A stretch of 64,000 bases of DNA, from the NCBI RefSeq assembly GCF_032062175.1, contig NZ_DAMBQK010000026.1, positions 1 through 64,000 on the forward strand, in the 5' to 3' direction. Shown piece by piece: positions 25,693 through 34,835 of this stretch (position 1 is its first letter; each line of letters starts with the position of its first letter). The stretch comes from Atlantibacter sp032062175 (GTDB lineage Bacteria; Pseudomonadota; Gammaproteobacteria; Enterobacterales; Enterobacteriaceae). Below the pieces are notes generated by a model. It saw only the letters and a program-made list of their open reading frames with translations. It did no database searches and had not been told where the DNA came from. Made by a program: the position numbers and the translations under genes.

Positions 25693-26112
25693 ATGGCAAT
25701 GACTTACCACCTGGATGTCGTCAGCGCTGAACAGCAAATGTTCACAGGGCTGGTGGAAAAAATCCAGGTTACGGGTAGTGAAGGTGAACTGGGGATTTAC
25801 CCGGGCCACGCTCCGCTGCTCACCGCCATTAAGCCTGGTATGATCCGCATCGTGAAGCAGCACGGTCATGAAGAGTTTATTTATCTCTCCGGCGGCATTC
25901 TTGAAGTGCAACCGGGCAACGTGACTGTGCTGGCAGATACCGCGATTCGCGGTCAGGACCTCGACGAAGCGCGAGCCCTGGAAGCGAAGCGTAAGGCAGA
26001 AGAGCACATTCGTAATTCTCACGGCGACGTGGATTACGCTCAGGCTTCTGCTGAACTGGCTAAAGCGATTGCCAAACTGCGCGTTATCGAGTTAACCAAA
26101 AAAGCGATGTAA
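25693..26112 (+). CDS. atpC: AtpC, ATP synthase F1 subunit epsilon
   Basis: 139 residues as in E. coli. An N-terminal beta-sandwich (about 1-85) precedes two C-terminal helices that can insert into F1 and inhibit hydrolysis. The family pattern GELGIYPGHAPLLTAIKPG is at about 32-50. Last gene of the atp operon, followed by a strong intrinsic terminator. Confidence 0.97.
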   Translation: MAMTYHLDVVSAEQQMFTGLVEKIQVTGSEGELGIYPGHAPLLTAIKPGMIRIVKQHGHEEFIYLSGGILEVQPGNVTVLADTAIRGQDLDEARALEAKRKAEEHIRNSHGDVDYAQASAELAKAIAKLRVIELTKKAM

Positions 26113-26126
26113 CACCGGCTTGAAAG

Positions 26127-26160
26127 CTAAAATGCCAGTCATATGACTGGCATTTTTTTT
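26127..26160 (+). terminator. atp operon terminator
   Basis: A long perfect inverted repeat, AAATGCCAGTCAT with ATGACTGGCATTT, followed by a run of eight T. Strong rho-independent terminator 15-20 bases after the atpC stop. Confidence 0.93.
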
Positions 26161-26551
26161 GCCCGTTGCGGTGTTGCCGGCAATGCGATTCTCGATCATC
26201 GCTTTATTATCACCTGTTTGGGTGGTTTCCTTCCTGCTATTGCCGTTTACAGTAAATTAATCCGAACAGTAATCTGCGAAAAATCCGCTATTCTTTGCCG
26301 GGAGAATCCAAATATATTCATTCGCCGGATATTTTTTATTAAAAACTAAGTGCGCCAAATGCGCTATGGCAATGAATTACGCACTTAAAAAGCAGCGGCT
26401 GACGGGACATTACACCCTAAATAAATAGCCAATAAAGCAAAATTCACATTAACCGCGTAAAATAACGGCAATCCATTTTACCGCGAAAAATATGTAGAAT
26501 TTTCAAACGTAAATCGTTTTACTTCACTCACTTTACAGAGACAGGACGCGT
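26161..26551 (+). promoter_or_regulatory. atpC-glmU intergenic region with glmU promoter
   Basis: About 390 A/T-rich bases after the atp terminator with no supported gene. A 7-base inverted repeat AAGTGCG (26348-26354) / CGCACTT (26380-26386) lies mid-gap. TAGAAT at 26495-26500 is a possible glmU -10. In E. coli glmU is activated by NagC from two distant sites; clear NagC sites were not found by eye. A 68-codon frame at 26143-26349 overlaps the terminator and is not credible as a gene. Confidence 0.5.
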
Positions 26552-27922
26552 ATGGCGAACAGTGCGATGAGCGTGGTTATCCTTGCCGCAGGCAAAGGCA
26601 CCCGCATGTATTCCGATCTTCCAAAAGTGTTGCACACGCTTGCCGGCAAGCCGATGGTGCAGCATGTGATTGATGCGGCGACAAAGGTCGGTGCCCAGCG
26701 TGTACATCTGGTATACGGCCACGGCGGCGATCTGCTTAAACAAACCCTGAATAATGATGCCGTGAACTGGGTTTTGCAGGCCGAGCAACTGGGAACCGGC
26801 CATGCTATGCAGCAAGCCGCGCCGTTCTTCGCGGATGACGAAGACATTCTGATGCTCTACGGCGACGTACCGCTGATTTCTACCGATACCCTGGCGCGCC
26901 TGAAGGATGCTAAACCGCAAGGCGGTATTGGCCTGTTGACGGTCAAACTTGACGATCCGACCGGCTATGGCCGTATTACTCGTGAAAACGGGCAGGTAAC
27001 GGGCATTGTTGAACATAAAGACGCCAGCGACGAACAGCGCCAGATTAATGAAATCAATACCGGTATTTTGATTGCCAACGGCGCGGATTTAAAACGCTGG
27101 CTGTCAAAACTGACTAACGATAACGCCCAGGGCGAATATTACATTACCGATATTATCGCCCTCGCCTGGCAGGAAGGGCGCGAAATCGCCGCCGTACATC
27201 CTGACCGCTTAAGCGAAGTGGAAGGCGTGAATAACCGCCTGCAGCTGGCGCGTCTTGAGCGTGTGTATCAGTCCGAACAGGCAGAAAAATTGCTGCTGGC
27301 AGGCGTGATGCTGCGCGATCCGGCGCGTTTCGATCTGCGTGGCGAATTAACCCACGGGCGCGACGTTGAAATTGATACTAATGTGATTATCGAAGGCAAC
27401 GTTATCCTGGGCAACCGGGTAAAAATCGCTGCGGGCTGTATCATTAAAAACAGCGTGATTGGCGATGACTGTGAAATCAGCGCTTACTCTGTAGTAGAAG
27501 ATTCGCGACTTGATGCCGCCTGTACCATCGGTCCATTTGCGCGTTTGCGTCCCGGCGCGGAACTCGAAGAAGGCGCGCATGTTGGCAACTTCGTGGAAAT
27601 GAAAAAAGCGCGTCTCGGTAAAGGGTCCAAAGCCGGCCATCTTTCCTATTTAGGCGATGCGGAAATCGGCGCGAATGTGAATATTGGCGCGGGCACCATT
27701 ACCTGTAATTACGATGGCGCGAATAAACACAAAACCATTATTGGCGACGATGTGTTTGTCGGTTCCGACACGCAACTGGTTGCGCCGGTAACCGTAGCGC
27801 GCGGCGTGACCATCGGCGCGGGCACCACGGTTACCCGTAATATCGAAGAAAATGAATTAGTCATCAGCCGCGTGAAGCAGACCCATATTCAGGGCTGGCA
27901 GCGTCCGGTGAAGAAAAAATAA
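26552..27922 (+). CDS. glmU: GlmU, bifunctional UDP-GlcNAc synthesis enzyme
   Basis: 456 residues as in E. coli. The N-terminal uridylyltransferase domain carries LAAGKGTRMYSDLPKVLH (about 11-28). The C-terminal left-handed beta-helix with hexapeptide repeats acetylates glucosamine 1-phosphate (from about residue 250, with NIGAGTITCNYDGANKH near 377-393). Together they make UDP-GlcNAc for peptidoglycan and lipopolysaccharide. Co-transcribed with glmS. Confidence 0.98.
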   Translation: MANSAMSVVILAAGKGTRMYSDLPKVLHTLAGKPMVQHVIDAATKVGAQRVHLVYGHGGDLLKQTLNNDAVNWVLQAEQLGTGHAMQQAAPFFADDEDILMLYGDVPLISTDTLARLKDAKPQGGIGLLTVKLDDPTGYGRITRENGQVTGIVEHKDASDEQRQINEINTGILIANGADLKRWLSKLTNDNAQGEYYITDIIALAWQEGREIAAVHPDRLSEVEGVNNRLQLARLERVYQSEQAEKLLLAGVMLRDPARFDLRGELTHGRDVEIDTNVIIEGNVILGNRVKIAAGCIIKNSVIGDDCEISAYSVVEDSRLDAACTIGPFARLRPGAELEEGAHVGNFVEMKKARLGKGSKAGHLSYLGDAEIGANVNIGAGTITCNYDGANKHKTIIGDDVFVGSDTQLVAPVTVARGVTIGAGTTVTRNIEENELVISRVKQTHIQGWQRPVKKK

Positions 27923-27946
27923 TTATCCTTGCTGTAAAGCGAGGCC

Positions 27947-27978
27947 GGGGTGAGAGGAAGCCATAATTCCTCCGCCCC
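27947..27978 (+). promoter_or_regulatory. glmU-glmS intercistronic hairpin
   Basis: GGGG (27947-27950) pairs with CCCC (27975-27978) and GAGGAA (27954-27959) with TTCCTC (27967-27972), leaving a small internal loop. No T run follows, so it is an RNA-processing or stability element rather than a terminator. In E. coli RNase E separates glmU from glmS mRNA in this gap. Confidence 0.6.
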
Positions 27979-28060
27979 AAAAGCAGTACCACAATAATAA
28001 CCCCACTCTCTACAAGGCTCGGGGCGCTCGAAAAGAGCAACAAAGGTCGACTGACAACCT

Positions 28061-28083
28061 ATGGCATATCGCCATTATCAGGA
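28061..28083 (+). promoter_or_regulatory. glmS leader hairpin next to the ribosome site
   Basis: ATGGC (28061-28065) pairs with GCCAT (28071-28075) just before the AGGA ribosome site (28080-28083). In E. coli the small RNA GlmZ with Hfq opens an inhibitory leader structure and activates glmS. The same arrangement is inferred here. Confidence 0.55.
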
Positions 28084-28092
28084 AACAAAACT

Positions 28093-29922
28093 ATGTGTGG
28101 AATTGTTGGCGCAGTCGCGCAGCGTGATATTGCAGAAATCCTTCTCGAAGGATTACGCCGTCTGGAATACCGTGGTTATGACTCTGCGGGACTTGCGGTT
28201 ATCAACAGCAGCGGAGAGATGACGCGTTTACGTCGTCTTGGCAAAGTTCAGATGCTGGCGCAAGCCGCACAGGAACAGCCTCTGCATGGCGGTACGGGCA
28301 TTGCCCATACCCGTTGGGCGACCCACGGCGAACCGTCGGAAATTAACGCACACCCGCATGTGTCCGATCACATTGTGGTTGTTCACAACGGCATCATTGA
28401 AAACCATGAGCCGCTGCGCGAGCTGTTGCAGGCGCGCGGATACGAATTTGCTTCCCAGACCGATACCGAAGTCATCGCGCATCTGGTGCACTGGGAGCTG
28501 GAGCAGGGCGGCACCCTGCGTGATGCGGTTCTGCGCGCTATCCCGCAACTGCGCGGCGCATACGGCACCGTTATCGTCGACACCCGCAATCCGGACGTGC
28601 TGCTGGCCGCGCGTTCTGGTAGCCCGCTGGTTATCGGCCTCGGTATGGGTGAAAACTTTATCGCGTCCGATCAACTGGCGCTTTTGCCAGTGACCCGTCG
28701 CTTTATCTTCCTGGAAGAAGGCGATATCGCGGAAGTGACTCGCCGCAACGTCACCATCTTCGATAACAAAGGCGAAGAAGTTAAACGTCAGGATATCGAA
28801 TCCAACCTGCAATATGACGCGGGCGACAAAGGCGTTTACCGCCACTACATGCAAAAAGAGATCTACGAGCAGCCGAACGCGATCAAAAACACCCTGACCG
28901 GGCGCATCAGCCACGGCGAAGTGGATTTAAGCGAGCTCGGCCCTCAGGCTAACGATCTGCTCTCGCAGGTTGAGCATATCCAGATCGTGGCCTGCGGCAC
29001 CTCCTATAACTCCGGTATGGTGTCGCGCTACTGGTTCGAAGCGCTGGCGGGCGTCTCCTGCGATGTCGAAATCGCCTCTGAATTCCGCTATCGCAAATCT
29101 GCGGTACGCCGCAACAGCCTGATGATTACCCTGTCTCAGTCTGGCGAAACTGCCGATACCCTGGCAGCACTGCGCCTGTCTAAAGAGCTGGGCTATCTGG
29201 GCTCGCTGGCGGTGTGCAACGTTCCGGGCTCTTCGCTGGTGCGTGAATCCGATCTGGCGCTGATGACCAAAGCGGGCACCGAAATCGGCGTGGCCTCTAC
29301 CAAAGCCTTCACCACTCAACTAACGGTGCTGTTGATGCTGGTGGCGAAGCTGGCCCGCCTGAAGGGCCTGGATGCCTCTGTCGAGCACGATATTGTGCAC
29401 GGCCTACAGGCATTGCCGAGCCGTATCGAGCAGATGCTGTCCCAGGACAAGCGCATCGAAGCGCTGGCGGAAGATTTCTCCGACAAGCATCACGCCCTGT
29501 TCCTGGGCCGTGGCGATCAGTATCCGATCGCCCTGGAAGGCGCGCTGAAGCTGAAAGAGATCTCTTATATTCACGCGGAAGCCTATGCCGCTGGCGAGCT
29601 GAAACACGGCCCGCTGGCGCTGATTGACGCCGATATGCCGGTTATTGTGGTGGCACCGAACAACGAACTGCTGGAAAAACTGAAATCTAACATCGAAGAA
29701 GTGCGCGCCCGTGGCGGCCAGCTGTACGTCTTCGCCGATCAGGATGCCGGTTTCTCCAGCAGCGACAACATGCACATCATCGAGATGCCGCATGTGGAAG
29801 AGGTGATTGCGCCGATCTTCTATACCGTTCCGTTGCAGTTACTGGCCTACCATGTGGCGCTGATCAAAGGCACCGACGTAGACCAGCCGCGTAACCTCGC
29901 AAAATCCGTTACTGTAGAATAA
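28093..29922 (+). CDS. glmS: GlmS, glutamine-fructose-6-phosphate aminotransferase
   Basis: Makes glucosamine 6-phosphate from fructose 6-phosphate and glutamine, the entry step of amino-sugar synthesis. It has 609 codons as in E. coli. Cys2 (MCGIVGAV) becomes the N-terminal nucleophile of the glutaminase domain (about 1-240). Two SIS sugar-isomerase domains follow (about 290-430 and 460-600), and the C-terminal tail NLAKSVTVE closes the active site. Confidence 0.98.
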   Translation: MCGIVGAVAQRDIAEILLEGLRRLEYRGYDSAGLAVINSSGEMTRLRRLGKVQMLAQAAQEQPLHGGTGIAHTRWATHGEPSEINAHPHVSDHIVVVHNGIIENHEPLRELLQARGYEFASQTDTEVIAHLVHWELEQGGTLRDAVLRAIPQLRGAYGTVIVDTRNPDVLLAARSGSPLVIGLGMGENFIASDQLALLPVTRRFIFLEEGDIAEVTRRNVTIFDNKGEEVKRQDIESNLQYDAGDKGVYRHYMQKEIYEQPNAIKNTLTGRISHGEVDLSELGPQANDLLSQVEHIQIVACGTSYNSGMVSRYWFEALAGVSCDVEIASEFRYRKSAVRRNSLMITLSQSGETADTLAALRLSKELGYLGSLAVCNVPGSSLVRESDLALMTKAGTEIGVASTKAFTTQLTVLLMLVAKLARLKGLDASVEHDIVHGLQALPSRIEQMLSQDKRIEALAEDFSDKHHALFLGRGDQYPIALEGALKLKEISYIHAEAYAAGELKHGPLALIDADMPVIVVAPNNELLEKLKSNIEEVRARGGQLYVFADQDAGFSSSDNMHIIEMPHVEEVIAPIFYTVPLQLLAYHVALIKGTDVDQPRNLAKSVTVE

Positions 29923-29928
29923 TCCCGC

Positions 29929-29961
29929 AAGCCTCACTGTCATGGTGAGGCTTTCTTTTTT
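29929..29961 (+). terminator. glmS terminator
   Basis: AAGCCTCAC pairs with GTGAGGCTT around a 7-base loop, followed by TCTTTTTT. Strong intrinsic terminator seven bases after the glmS stop. Confidence 0.9.
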
Positions 29962-30234
29962 GGCTGGTTTTTATCCAAAAAAATCCCCGTTTTTTTATGA
30001 CAATGCGTCATCCCGAACTACCTTTAATCTTGTCACAAAAATAAAATTTTACGGCAATAGCGCTGTCATAATTGTGATTATGTCTTTGATAAATAGAGTT
30101 TTTCTGGTTGATAATTTCATGAGATTTCCCTTGTCATAAAACTGTCATAATTCGTACATTTAACTGTCACCAAAGTGTCCTATTTTGCTCATCGTAGCCA
30201 CTAAACAATGAATTACGATCCAGCAGGAGACATT
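29962..30234 (+). promoter_or_regulatory. glmS-pstS intergenic region
   Basis: An A/T-rich gap carrying the pst promoter. Besides the two Pho boxes at 30131-30170 there is an isolated CTGTCAT at 30063-30069 that could be an extra PhoB half-site. No gene is seen; the 65-codon frame at 29942-30139 overlaps the terminator and Pho boxes. Confidence 0.6.
30131..30170 (+). promoter_or_regulatory. Two tandem Pho boxes of the pst promoter
   Basis: Four 7-base PhoB repeats at exact 11-base steps: TTGTCAT (30131), CTGTCAT (30142), CGTACAT (30153) and CTGTCAC (30164), separated by 4-base A/T spacers. PhoB bound here replaces the missing -35; the -10 is probably TATTTT at 30181-30186. Confidence 0.93.
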
Positions 30235-31275
30235 ATGAAAGTTATGCGTACCACCGTCGCAACTGTTGTCGCCGCGACCTTATCGATGAGCGCTTTTGCC
30301 GTTAATGCTGCGGCGAGCCTGACTGGCGCCGGTGCAACCTTCCCTGCGCCGGTGTATGCCAAATGGGCAGATACCTACCAGAAGTCCACGGGCAGCAAAG
30401 TGAACTATCAGGGTATCGGCTCCTCCGGCGGCGTTAAGCAAATCATTGCGAATACCGTTGATTTTGGTGCCTCTGATGCGCCGCTGAGCGACGAAAAACT
30501 CCAGCAGGAAGGCCTGTTCCAGTTCCCGACCGTGATTGGCGGTGTGGTGTTGGCGGTGAATCTTCAGGGCGTGAAATCCGGTGAACTGGTGCTGGATGGT
30601 AAAACCCTGGGTGATATCTACCTGGGCAAAATCAAAAAATGGGATGACGAAGCGATCGCTAAACTCAACCCTGGCCTGAAACTGCCGTCTCAGAACATCG
30701 CCGTGGTGCGTCGTGCTGACGGTTCCGGTACCTCCTTCGTGTTCACCAGCTACCTGGCGAAAGTTAACGAAGAGTGGAAATCCAAAGTAGGTTCAGGCTC
30801 TACCGTAAACTGGCCGACCGGTCTGGGCGGTAAAGGCAACGACGGCATCGCCGCCTTCGTACAGCGTCTGCCAGGGTCTATCGGCTATGTAGAATACGCT
30901 TACGCTAAGCAGAACAACCTGGCGTACACCAAACTGGTTTCCGCTGACGGCAAACCGGTCAGCCCGACCGAAGAGAGCTTCTCTAACGCTGCTAAAGGCG
31001 TGGACTGGAGCAAATCCTTCGCGCAGGACCTGACGAACCAGAAAGGTGACGAGGCGTGGCCGATTACCTCCACCACCTTCATCCTGCTTCACAAAGAGCA
31101 GAAGAAACCGGAACAGGGTGCTGAAGTGCTGAAGTTCTTCGACTGGGCCTTTAAAGATGGTGCGAAACAGGCCAATGACCTGGATTACGCCAGCCTGCCG
31201 GACAGCGTGGTTGAGCAGATTCGTGCTGCATGGAAAACCAACGTGAAAGACAGCAGCGGTAAAGCGTTGTACTGA
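30235..31275 (+). CDS. pstS: PstS, periplasmic phosphate-binding protein
   Basis: High-affinity phosphate receptor of the Pst importer, 346 residues as in E. coli. A Sec signal peptide ends at about residue 25 (SAFAVNA), and the mature part starts AASLTGAGATFPAP. Phosphate-binding segments include GIGSSGGVKQI, DFGASDAPL and RRADGSGTSFVF. The frame is open nine codons upstream, but the ATG at 30235 has CAGGAG seven bases before it and matches E. coli. Induced by phosphate starvation through PhoB. Confidence 0.97.
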   Translation: MKVMRTTVATVVAATLSMSAFAVNAAASLTGAGATFPAPVYAKWADTYQKSTGSKVNYQGIGSSGGVKQIIANTVDFGASDAPLSDEKLQQEGLFQFPTVIGGVVLAVNLQGVKSGELVLDGKTLGDIYLGKIKKWDDEAIAKLNPGLKLPSQNIAVVRRADGSGTSFVFTSYLAKVNEEWKSKVGSGSTVNWPTGLGGKGNDGIAAFVQRLPGSIGYVEYAYAKQNNLAYTKLVSADGKPVSPTEESFSNAAKGVDWSKSFAQDLTNQKGDEAWPITSTTFILLHKEQKKPEQGAEVLKFFDWAFKDGAKQANDLDYASLPDSVVEQIRAAWKTNVKDSSGKALY

Positions 31276-31333
31276 TTTGCCCCTGAGTCGGTGGGAAGAA
31301 ATTTCCGGCCGACTGACAATGGGTAATGGCAAT

Positions 31334-31369
31334 ACCCTGAAAACTGGCGATAATGCCGGTTTTCAGGGT
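31334..31369 (+). promoter_or_regulatory. pstS-pstC intercistronic hairpin
   Basis: ACCCTGAAAAC pairs with GTTTTCAGGGT, extended by TGGC/GCCG (one T-G wobble) to a 15-base-pair stem with a 6-base loop. There is no T run. It probably protects the pstS 3' end so that PstS exceeds the membrane subunits. Confidence 0.75.
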
Positions 31370-31388
31370 TCTGACAAAAGAGTGAATT

Positions 31389-32348
31389 ATGGCTGCCACT
31401 AAGCCTGCATTTACCCCTCCGGGGAAAAACGGTGACATGATATTCAGCGCGCTGGTAAAACTGGCTGCGCTGATTGTGCTATTGCTGATGGGCGGCATTA
31501 TCGTGTCCCTGGTCATCTCCTCATGGCCAAGCATTCAAAAATTCGGCTTCTCATTCCTGTGGACCAAAGAGTGGGATGCCCCGAATGACATCTACGGCGC
31601 ATTAGTGCCGATCTACGGAACCCTGGTAACCTCGTTTATCGCCCTGCTGATTGCGGTGCCGGTGAGCTTTGGTATCGCCCTGTTCCTGACCGAGCTGGCC
31701 CCAAACTGGCTGAAGCGCCCGCTGGGTATCGCGATTGAGCTGCTGGCGGCTATTCCGAGTATCGTTTACGGCATGTGGGGCCTGTTTATCTTCGCCCCGC
31801 TGTTCGCCACTTATTTCCAGGAGCCGGTGGGCAATGTGCTCTCCACTATTCCGTTTGTTGGCGCGCTGTTCTCCGGCCCGGCGTTCGGTATCGGTATCCT
31901 GGCCGCAGGCGTCATCCTCGCCATCATGATCATTCCGTACATTGCCGCGGTAATGCGTGATGTATTTGAGCAAACGCCGGTGATGATGAAAGAGTCGGCC
32001 TACGGCATCGGCTGCACCACCTGGGAAGTGATCTGGCGTATCGTGCTGCCGTTCACCAAAAACGGCGTGATCGGTGGCGTGATGCTCGGGCTGGGCCGCG
32101 CGCTGGGCGAAACCATGGCGGTGACCTTTATCATCGGCAACACCTACCAGCTCGACAGCGCCTCGCTGTATATGCCGGGCAACAGTATTACCTCCGCGCT
32201 GGCCAACGAATTCGCCGAAGCGGAATCCGGTCTGCACGTGGCAGCGTTGATGGAACTGGGCCTGATCCTGTTCGTGATTACCTTTATTGTGCTGGCGATT
32301 TCTAAAGTCATGATTATGCGTCTGGCGAAAAACGAGGGGGCACGCTAA
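31389..32348 (+). CDS. pstC: PstC, phosphate ABC transporter permease
   Basis: Inner-membrane subunit of 319 residues, as in E. coli, with six membrane segments. The permease EAA-type loop includes DVFEQTPVMMKESAYGIGCT, and LGLGRALGETMAVTFIIGN follows. It forms the channel with PstA. Its stop overlaps the pstA start in TAATG. Confidence 0.96.
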   Translation: MAATKPAFTPPGKNGDMIFSALVKLAALIVLLLMGGIIVSLVISSWPSIQKFGFSFLWTKEWDAPNDIYGALVPIYGTLVTSFIALLIAVPVSFGIALFLTELAPNWLKRPLGIAIELLAAIPSIVYGMWGLFIFAPLFATYFQEPVGNVLSTIPFVGALFSGPAFGIGILAAGVILAIMIIPYIAAVMRDVFEQTPVMMKESAYGIGCTTWEVIWRIVLPFTKNGVIGGVMLGLGRALGETMAVTFIIGNTYQLDSASLYMPGNSITSALANEFAEAESGLHVAALMELGLILFVITFIVLAISKVMIMRLAKNEGAR

Positions 32349-33238
32349 TGGCGACCATCGAATTGCAATCCTCTCAGGAACTGGCGGAATCGCGCCGCAA
32401 AATGCAGGCGCGTCGCCGCGCTAAAAACCGCATTGCCCTGACGCTGTCGATGGCCACCATGGCCTTCGGCCTGTTCTGGCTGATCTGGATTTTGTTCTCG
32501 ACAATTACCCGCGGCTTTGACGGGATGTCGCTGGCGCTGTTCACCGAAATGACCCCGCCGCCGAATACCGCTGGCGGCGGTCTGGCCAACGCCCTGGCGG
32601 GCAGTGGGTTACTGATCCTGTGGGCGACCGTATTTGGTACGCCGCTGGGCATCATGGCGGGTATTTATCTGGCCGAATATGGCCGTAAATCCTGGCTCGC
32701 CGAAGTGATCCGCTTTATTAACGATATTCTGCTCTCCGCACCATCGATTGTGGTCGGCCTGTTTGTCTACACCATCGTAGTGGCGCAGATGGAGCACTTT
32801 TCCGGCTGGGCTGGCGTGATCGCGCTGGCGCTGCTGCAAATTCCTATCGTTATCCGTACCTCCGAGAACATGCTGAAGCTGGTGCCGGATAGCCTGCGTG
32901 AAGCGGCCTATGCATTGGGCACGCCGAAGTGGAAGATGATTTCCGCAATTACCCTGAAAGCCTCGGTCTCCGGGATTATCACCGGCGTTCTGCTGGCAGT
33001 AGCGCGTATTGCGGGTGAAACGGCTCCGCTGCTGTTTACCGCGTTGTCCAACCAGTTCTGGAGCACCGATATGATGCAGCCTATCGCTAACCTGCCGGTG
33101 ACCATCTTTAAATTCGCCATGAGCCCGTTCGCCGAATGGCAACAGCTGGCCTGGGCCGGGGTACTGATTATTACCCTCTGCGTCCTGTTACTGAACATCC
33201 TTGCGCGCGTACTGTTCGCGAAGAGCAAACACGGTTAA
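32348..33238 (+). CDS. pstA: PstA, phosphate ABC transporter permease
   Basis: Second channel subunit, 296 residues as in E. coli, with six membrane segments after a charged N-terminus. The EAA-type loop reads VPDSLREAAYALGTPKWK. The ATG shares one base with the pstC stop, so the two are coupled. Confidence 0.96.
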   Translation: MATIELQSSQELAESRRKMQARRRAKNRIALTLSMATMAFGLFWLIWILFSTITRGFDGMSLALFTEMTPPPNTAGGGLANALAGSGLLILWATVFGTPLGIMAGIYLAEYGRKSWLAEVIRFINDILLSAPSIVVGLFVYTIVVAQMEHFSGWAGVIALALLQIPIVIRTSENMLKLVPDSLREAAYALGTPKWKMISAITLKASVSGIITGVLLAVARIAGETAPLLFTALSNQFWSTDMMQPIANLPVTIFKFAMSPFAEWQQLAWAGVLIITLCVLLLNILARVLFAKSKHG

Positions 33239-33283
33239 TTACTGCGGCGCGGCGGATGCGGCGTCGATGAGGAAAAGAAGACG

Positions 33284-34057
33284 ATGAGTATGGTTGAACA
33301 CACCCCCGGTAAAATTCAGGTTCGTGATTTGAACTTCTATTACGGGAAATTCCATGCCCTGAAAAATATCAGTCTGGATATCGCCAAAAACGAAGTGACG
33401 GCATTTATCGGCCCGTCAGGCTGCGGCAAATCCACGCTGCTGCGCACCTTCAACAAAATGTTTGAGCTTTACCCGGAGCAGCGCGCGGAAGGCGAGATCC
33501 TGCTGGATGGTGAAAACATCCTGAACCACGCCCAGGACATCGCGCTGCTGCGCGCTAAAGTCGGGATGGTTTTCCAGAAGCCGACGCCGTTCCCGATGTC
33601 GATTTACGACAACATCGCCTTCGGCGTCCGCCTGTTTGAAAAGCTGTCGCGCAGCGATATGGACGAGCGCGTACAGTGGGCTTTGACCAAAGCCGCATTA
33701 TGGAATGAAACCAAGGATAAATTACACCAGAGTGGGTACTCTCTCTCAGGTGGTCAGCAGCAGCGTTTGTGCATCGCGCGCGGTATTGCCATCCGCCCGG
33801 AAGTCCTGTTGCTGGATGAACCCTGTTCGGCGCTCGACCCAATCTCAACGGGCCGTATTGAAGAGTTGATCACCGAGCTGAAGCAGGATTACACCGTGGT
33901 TATCGTGACGCACAACATGCAGCAGGCAGCGCGTTGTTCTGACCATACTGCGTTTATGTATCTTGGCGAATTGATCGAGTTCAGCAACACGGATGACATC
34001 TTTACCAAGCCGAAGATGAAGCAAACGGAAGATTACATTACTGGCCGCTACGGTTGA
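33284..34057 (+). CDS. pstB: PstB, phosphate ABC transporter ATPase
   Basis: 257 residues as in E. coli. Walker A GPSGCGKST is at 43-51, the signature LSGGQQQRL at about 150-158, and Walker B VLLLDEP follows with CSALDP. It powers phosphate import through PstA and PstC and, with PhoU, keeps PhoR in its inhibitory state when phosphate is plentiful. Confidence 0.98.
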   Translation: MSMVEHTPGKIQVRDLNFYYGKFHALKNISLDIAKNEVTAFIGPSGCGKSTLLRTFNKMFELYPEQRAEGEILLDGENILNHAQDIALLRAKVGMVFQKPTPFPMSIYDNIAFGVRLFEKLSRSDMDERVQWALTKAALWNETKDKLHQSGYSLSGGQQQRLCIARGIAIRPEVLLLDEPCSALDPISTGRIEELITELKQDYTVVIVTHNMQQAARCSDHTAFMYLGELIEFSNTDDIFTKPKMKQTEDYITGRYG

Positions 34058-34070
34058 TGGGGAGTTAACC

Positions 34071-34796
34071 ATGGACAATCTGAATCTCAACAAACATATT
34101 TCCGGTCAGTTTAATGCGGAGCTGGAACATATCCGCACCCAGGTGATGACGATGGGCGGGCTGGTGGAACAACAGCTCTCTGACGCAATTACCGCTATGC
34201 ACAATCAGGACGGCGAGCTGGCGAAGCGCGTTATTGACGGCGACCAGCAGGTCAACATGATGGAAGTCGCCATTGATGAAGCCTGCGTGCGCATCATTGC
34301 TAAACGCCAGCCCACCGCCAGCGACCTGCGCCTGGTGATGGCGATCATCAAGACCATCGCCGAGCTGGAGCGCATTGGTGACGTGGCTGACAAGATTTGC
34401 CGCACCGCGCTGGAGAAATTCTCCCAACAGCATCAGCCGCTGTTAGTGAGCCTGGAATCCCTGGGCCGCCATACCGTTCAGATGCTGCACGATGTGCTGG
34501 ACGCCTTCGCCCGTATGGATCTGGACGAAGCGGTACGGATTTACCGCGAAGATAAAAAAGTGGACCAGGAGTATGAGGGCATCGTGCGTCAGTTGATGAC
34601 CTATATGATGGAAGATTCGCGCACCATCCCAAGCGTACTGACCGCCCTGTTCTGCGCCCGCTCTATCGAGCGTATCGGCGACCGCTGCCAGAATATTTGC
34701 GAATACATTTTCTACTTCGTGAAGGGCCAGGATTTCCGTCACGTCGGCGGGGATGAGCTGGATAAGCTGCTAGCGGGCAAAGACCCGAAAGAGTAA
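34071..34796 (+). CDS. phoU: PhoU, phosphate-signalling regulator
   Basis: 241 residues as in E. coli, made of two similar three-helix PhoU repeats. The metal-binding E(D)xxxD patterns fall in AELERIGDVADKI and ARSIERIGDRCQNI. It links the state of the Pst transporter to PhoR and so silences the Pho regulon when phosphate is present. Last gene of pstSCAB-phoU. Confidence 0.97.
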   Translation: MDNLNLNKHISGQFNAELEHIRTQVMTMGGLVEQQLSDAITAMHNQDGELAKRVIDGDQQVNMMEVAIDEACVRIIAKRQPTASDLRLVMAIIKTIAELERIGDVADKICRTALEKFSQQHQPLLVSLESLGRHTVQMLHDVLDAFARMDLDEAVRIYREDKKVDQEYEGIVRQLMTYMMEDSRTIPSVLTALFCARSIERIGDRCQNICEYIFYFVKGQDFRHVGGDELDKLLAGKDPKE

Positions 34797-34803
34797 AACA
34801 ATA

Positions 34804-34827
34804 ACGCCAGCGTCCGCTGGCGTTTTT
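34804..34827. terminator. Bidirectional terminator between phoU and yieH
   Basis: ACGCCAG (34804-34810) pairs with CTGGCGT (34817-34823) around a 6-base loop, with TTTTT on the plus side. It also sits just beyond the yieH stop on the minus strand. Confidence 0.85.
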
Positions 34828-34835
34828 CATTCAGA

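Noticed and set aside
26143..26349. 68-codon frame after atpC
   Set aside because: Begins inside the atp terminator T run, so it would not be transcribed as a gene.
29942..30139. 65-codon frame between glmS and pstS
   Set aside because: Overlaps the glmS terminator and the first Pho box; no ribosome site.
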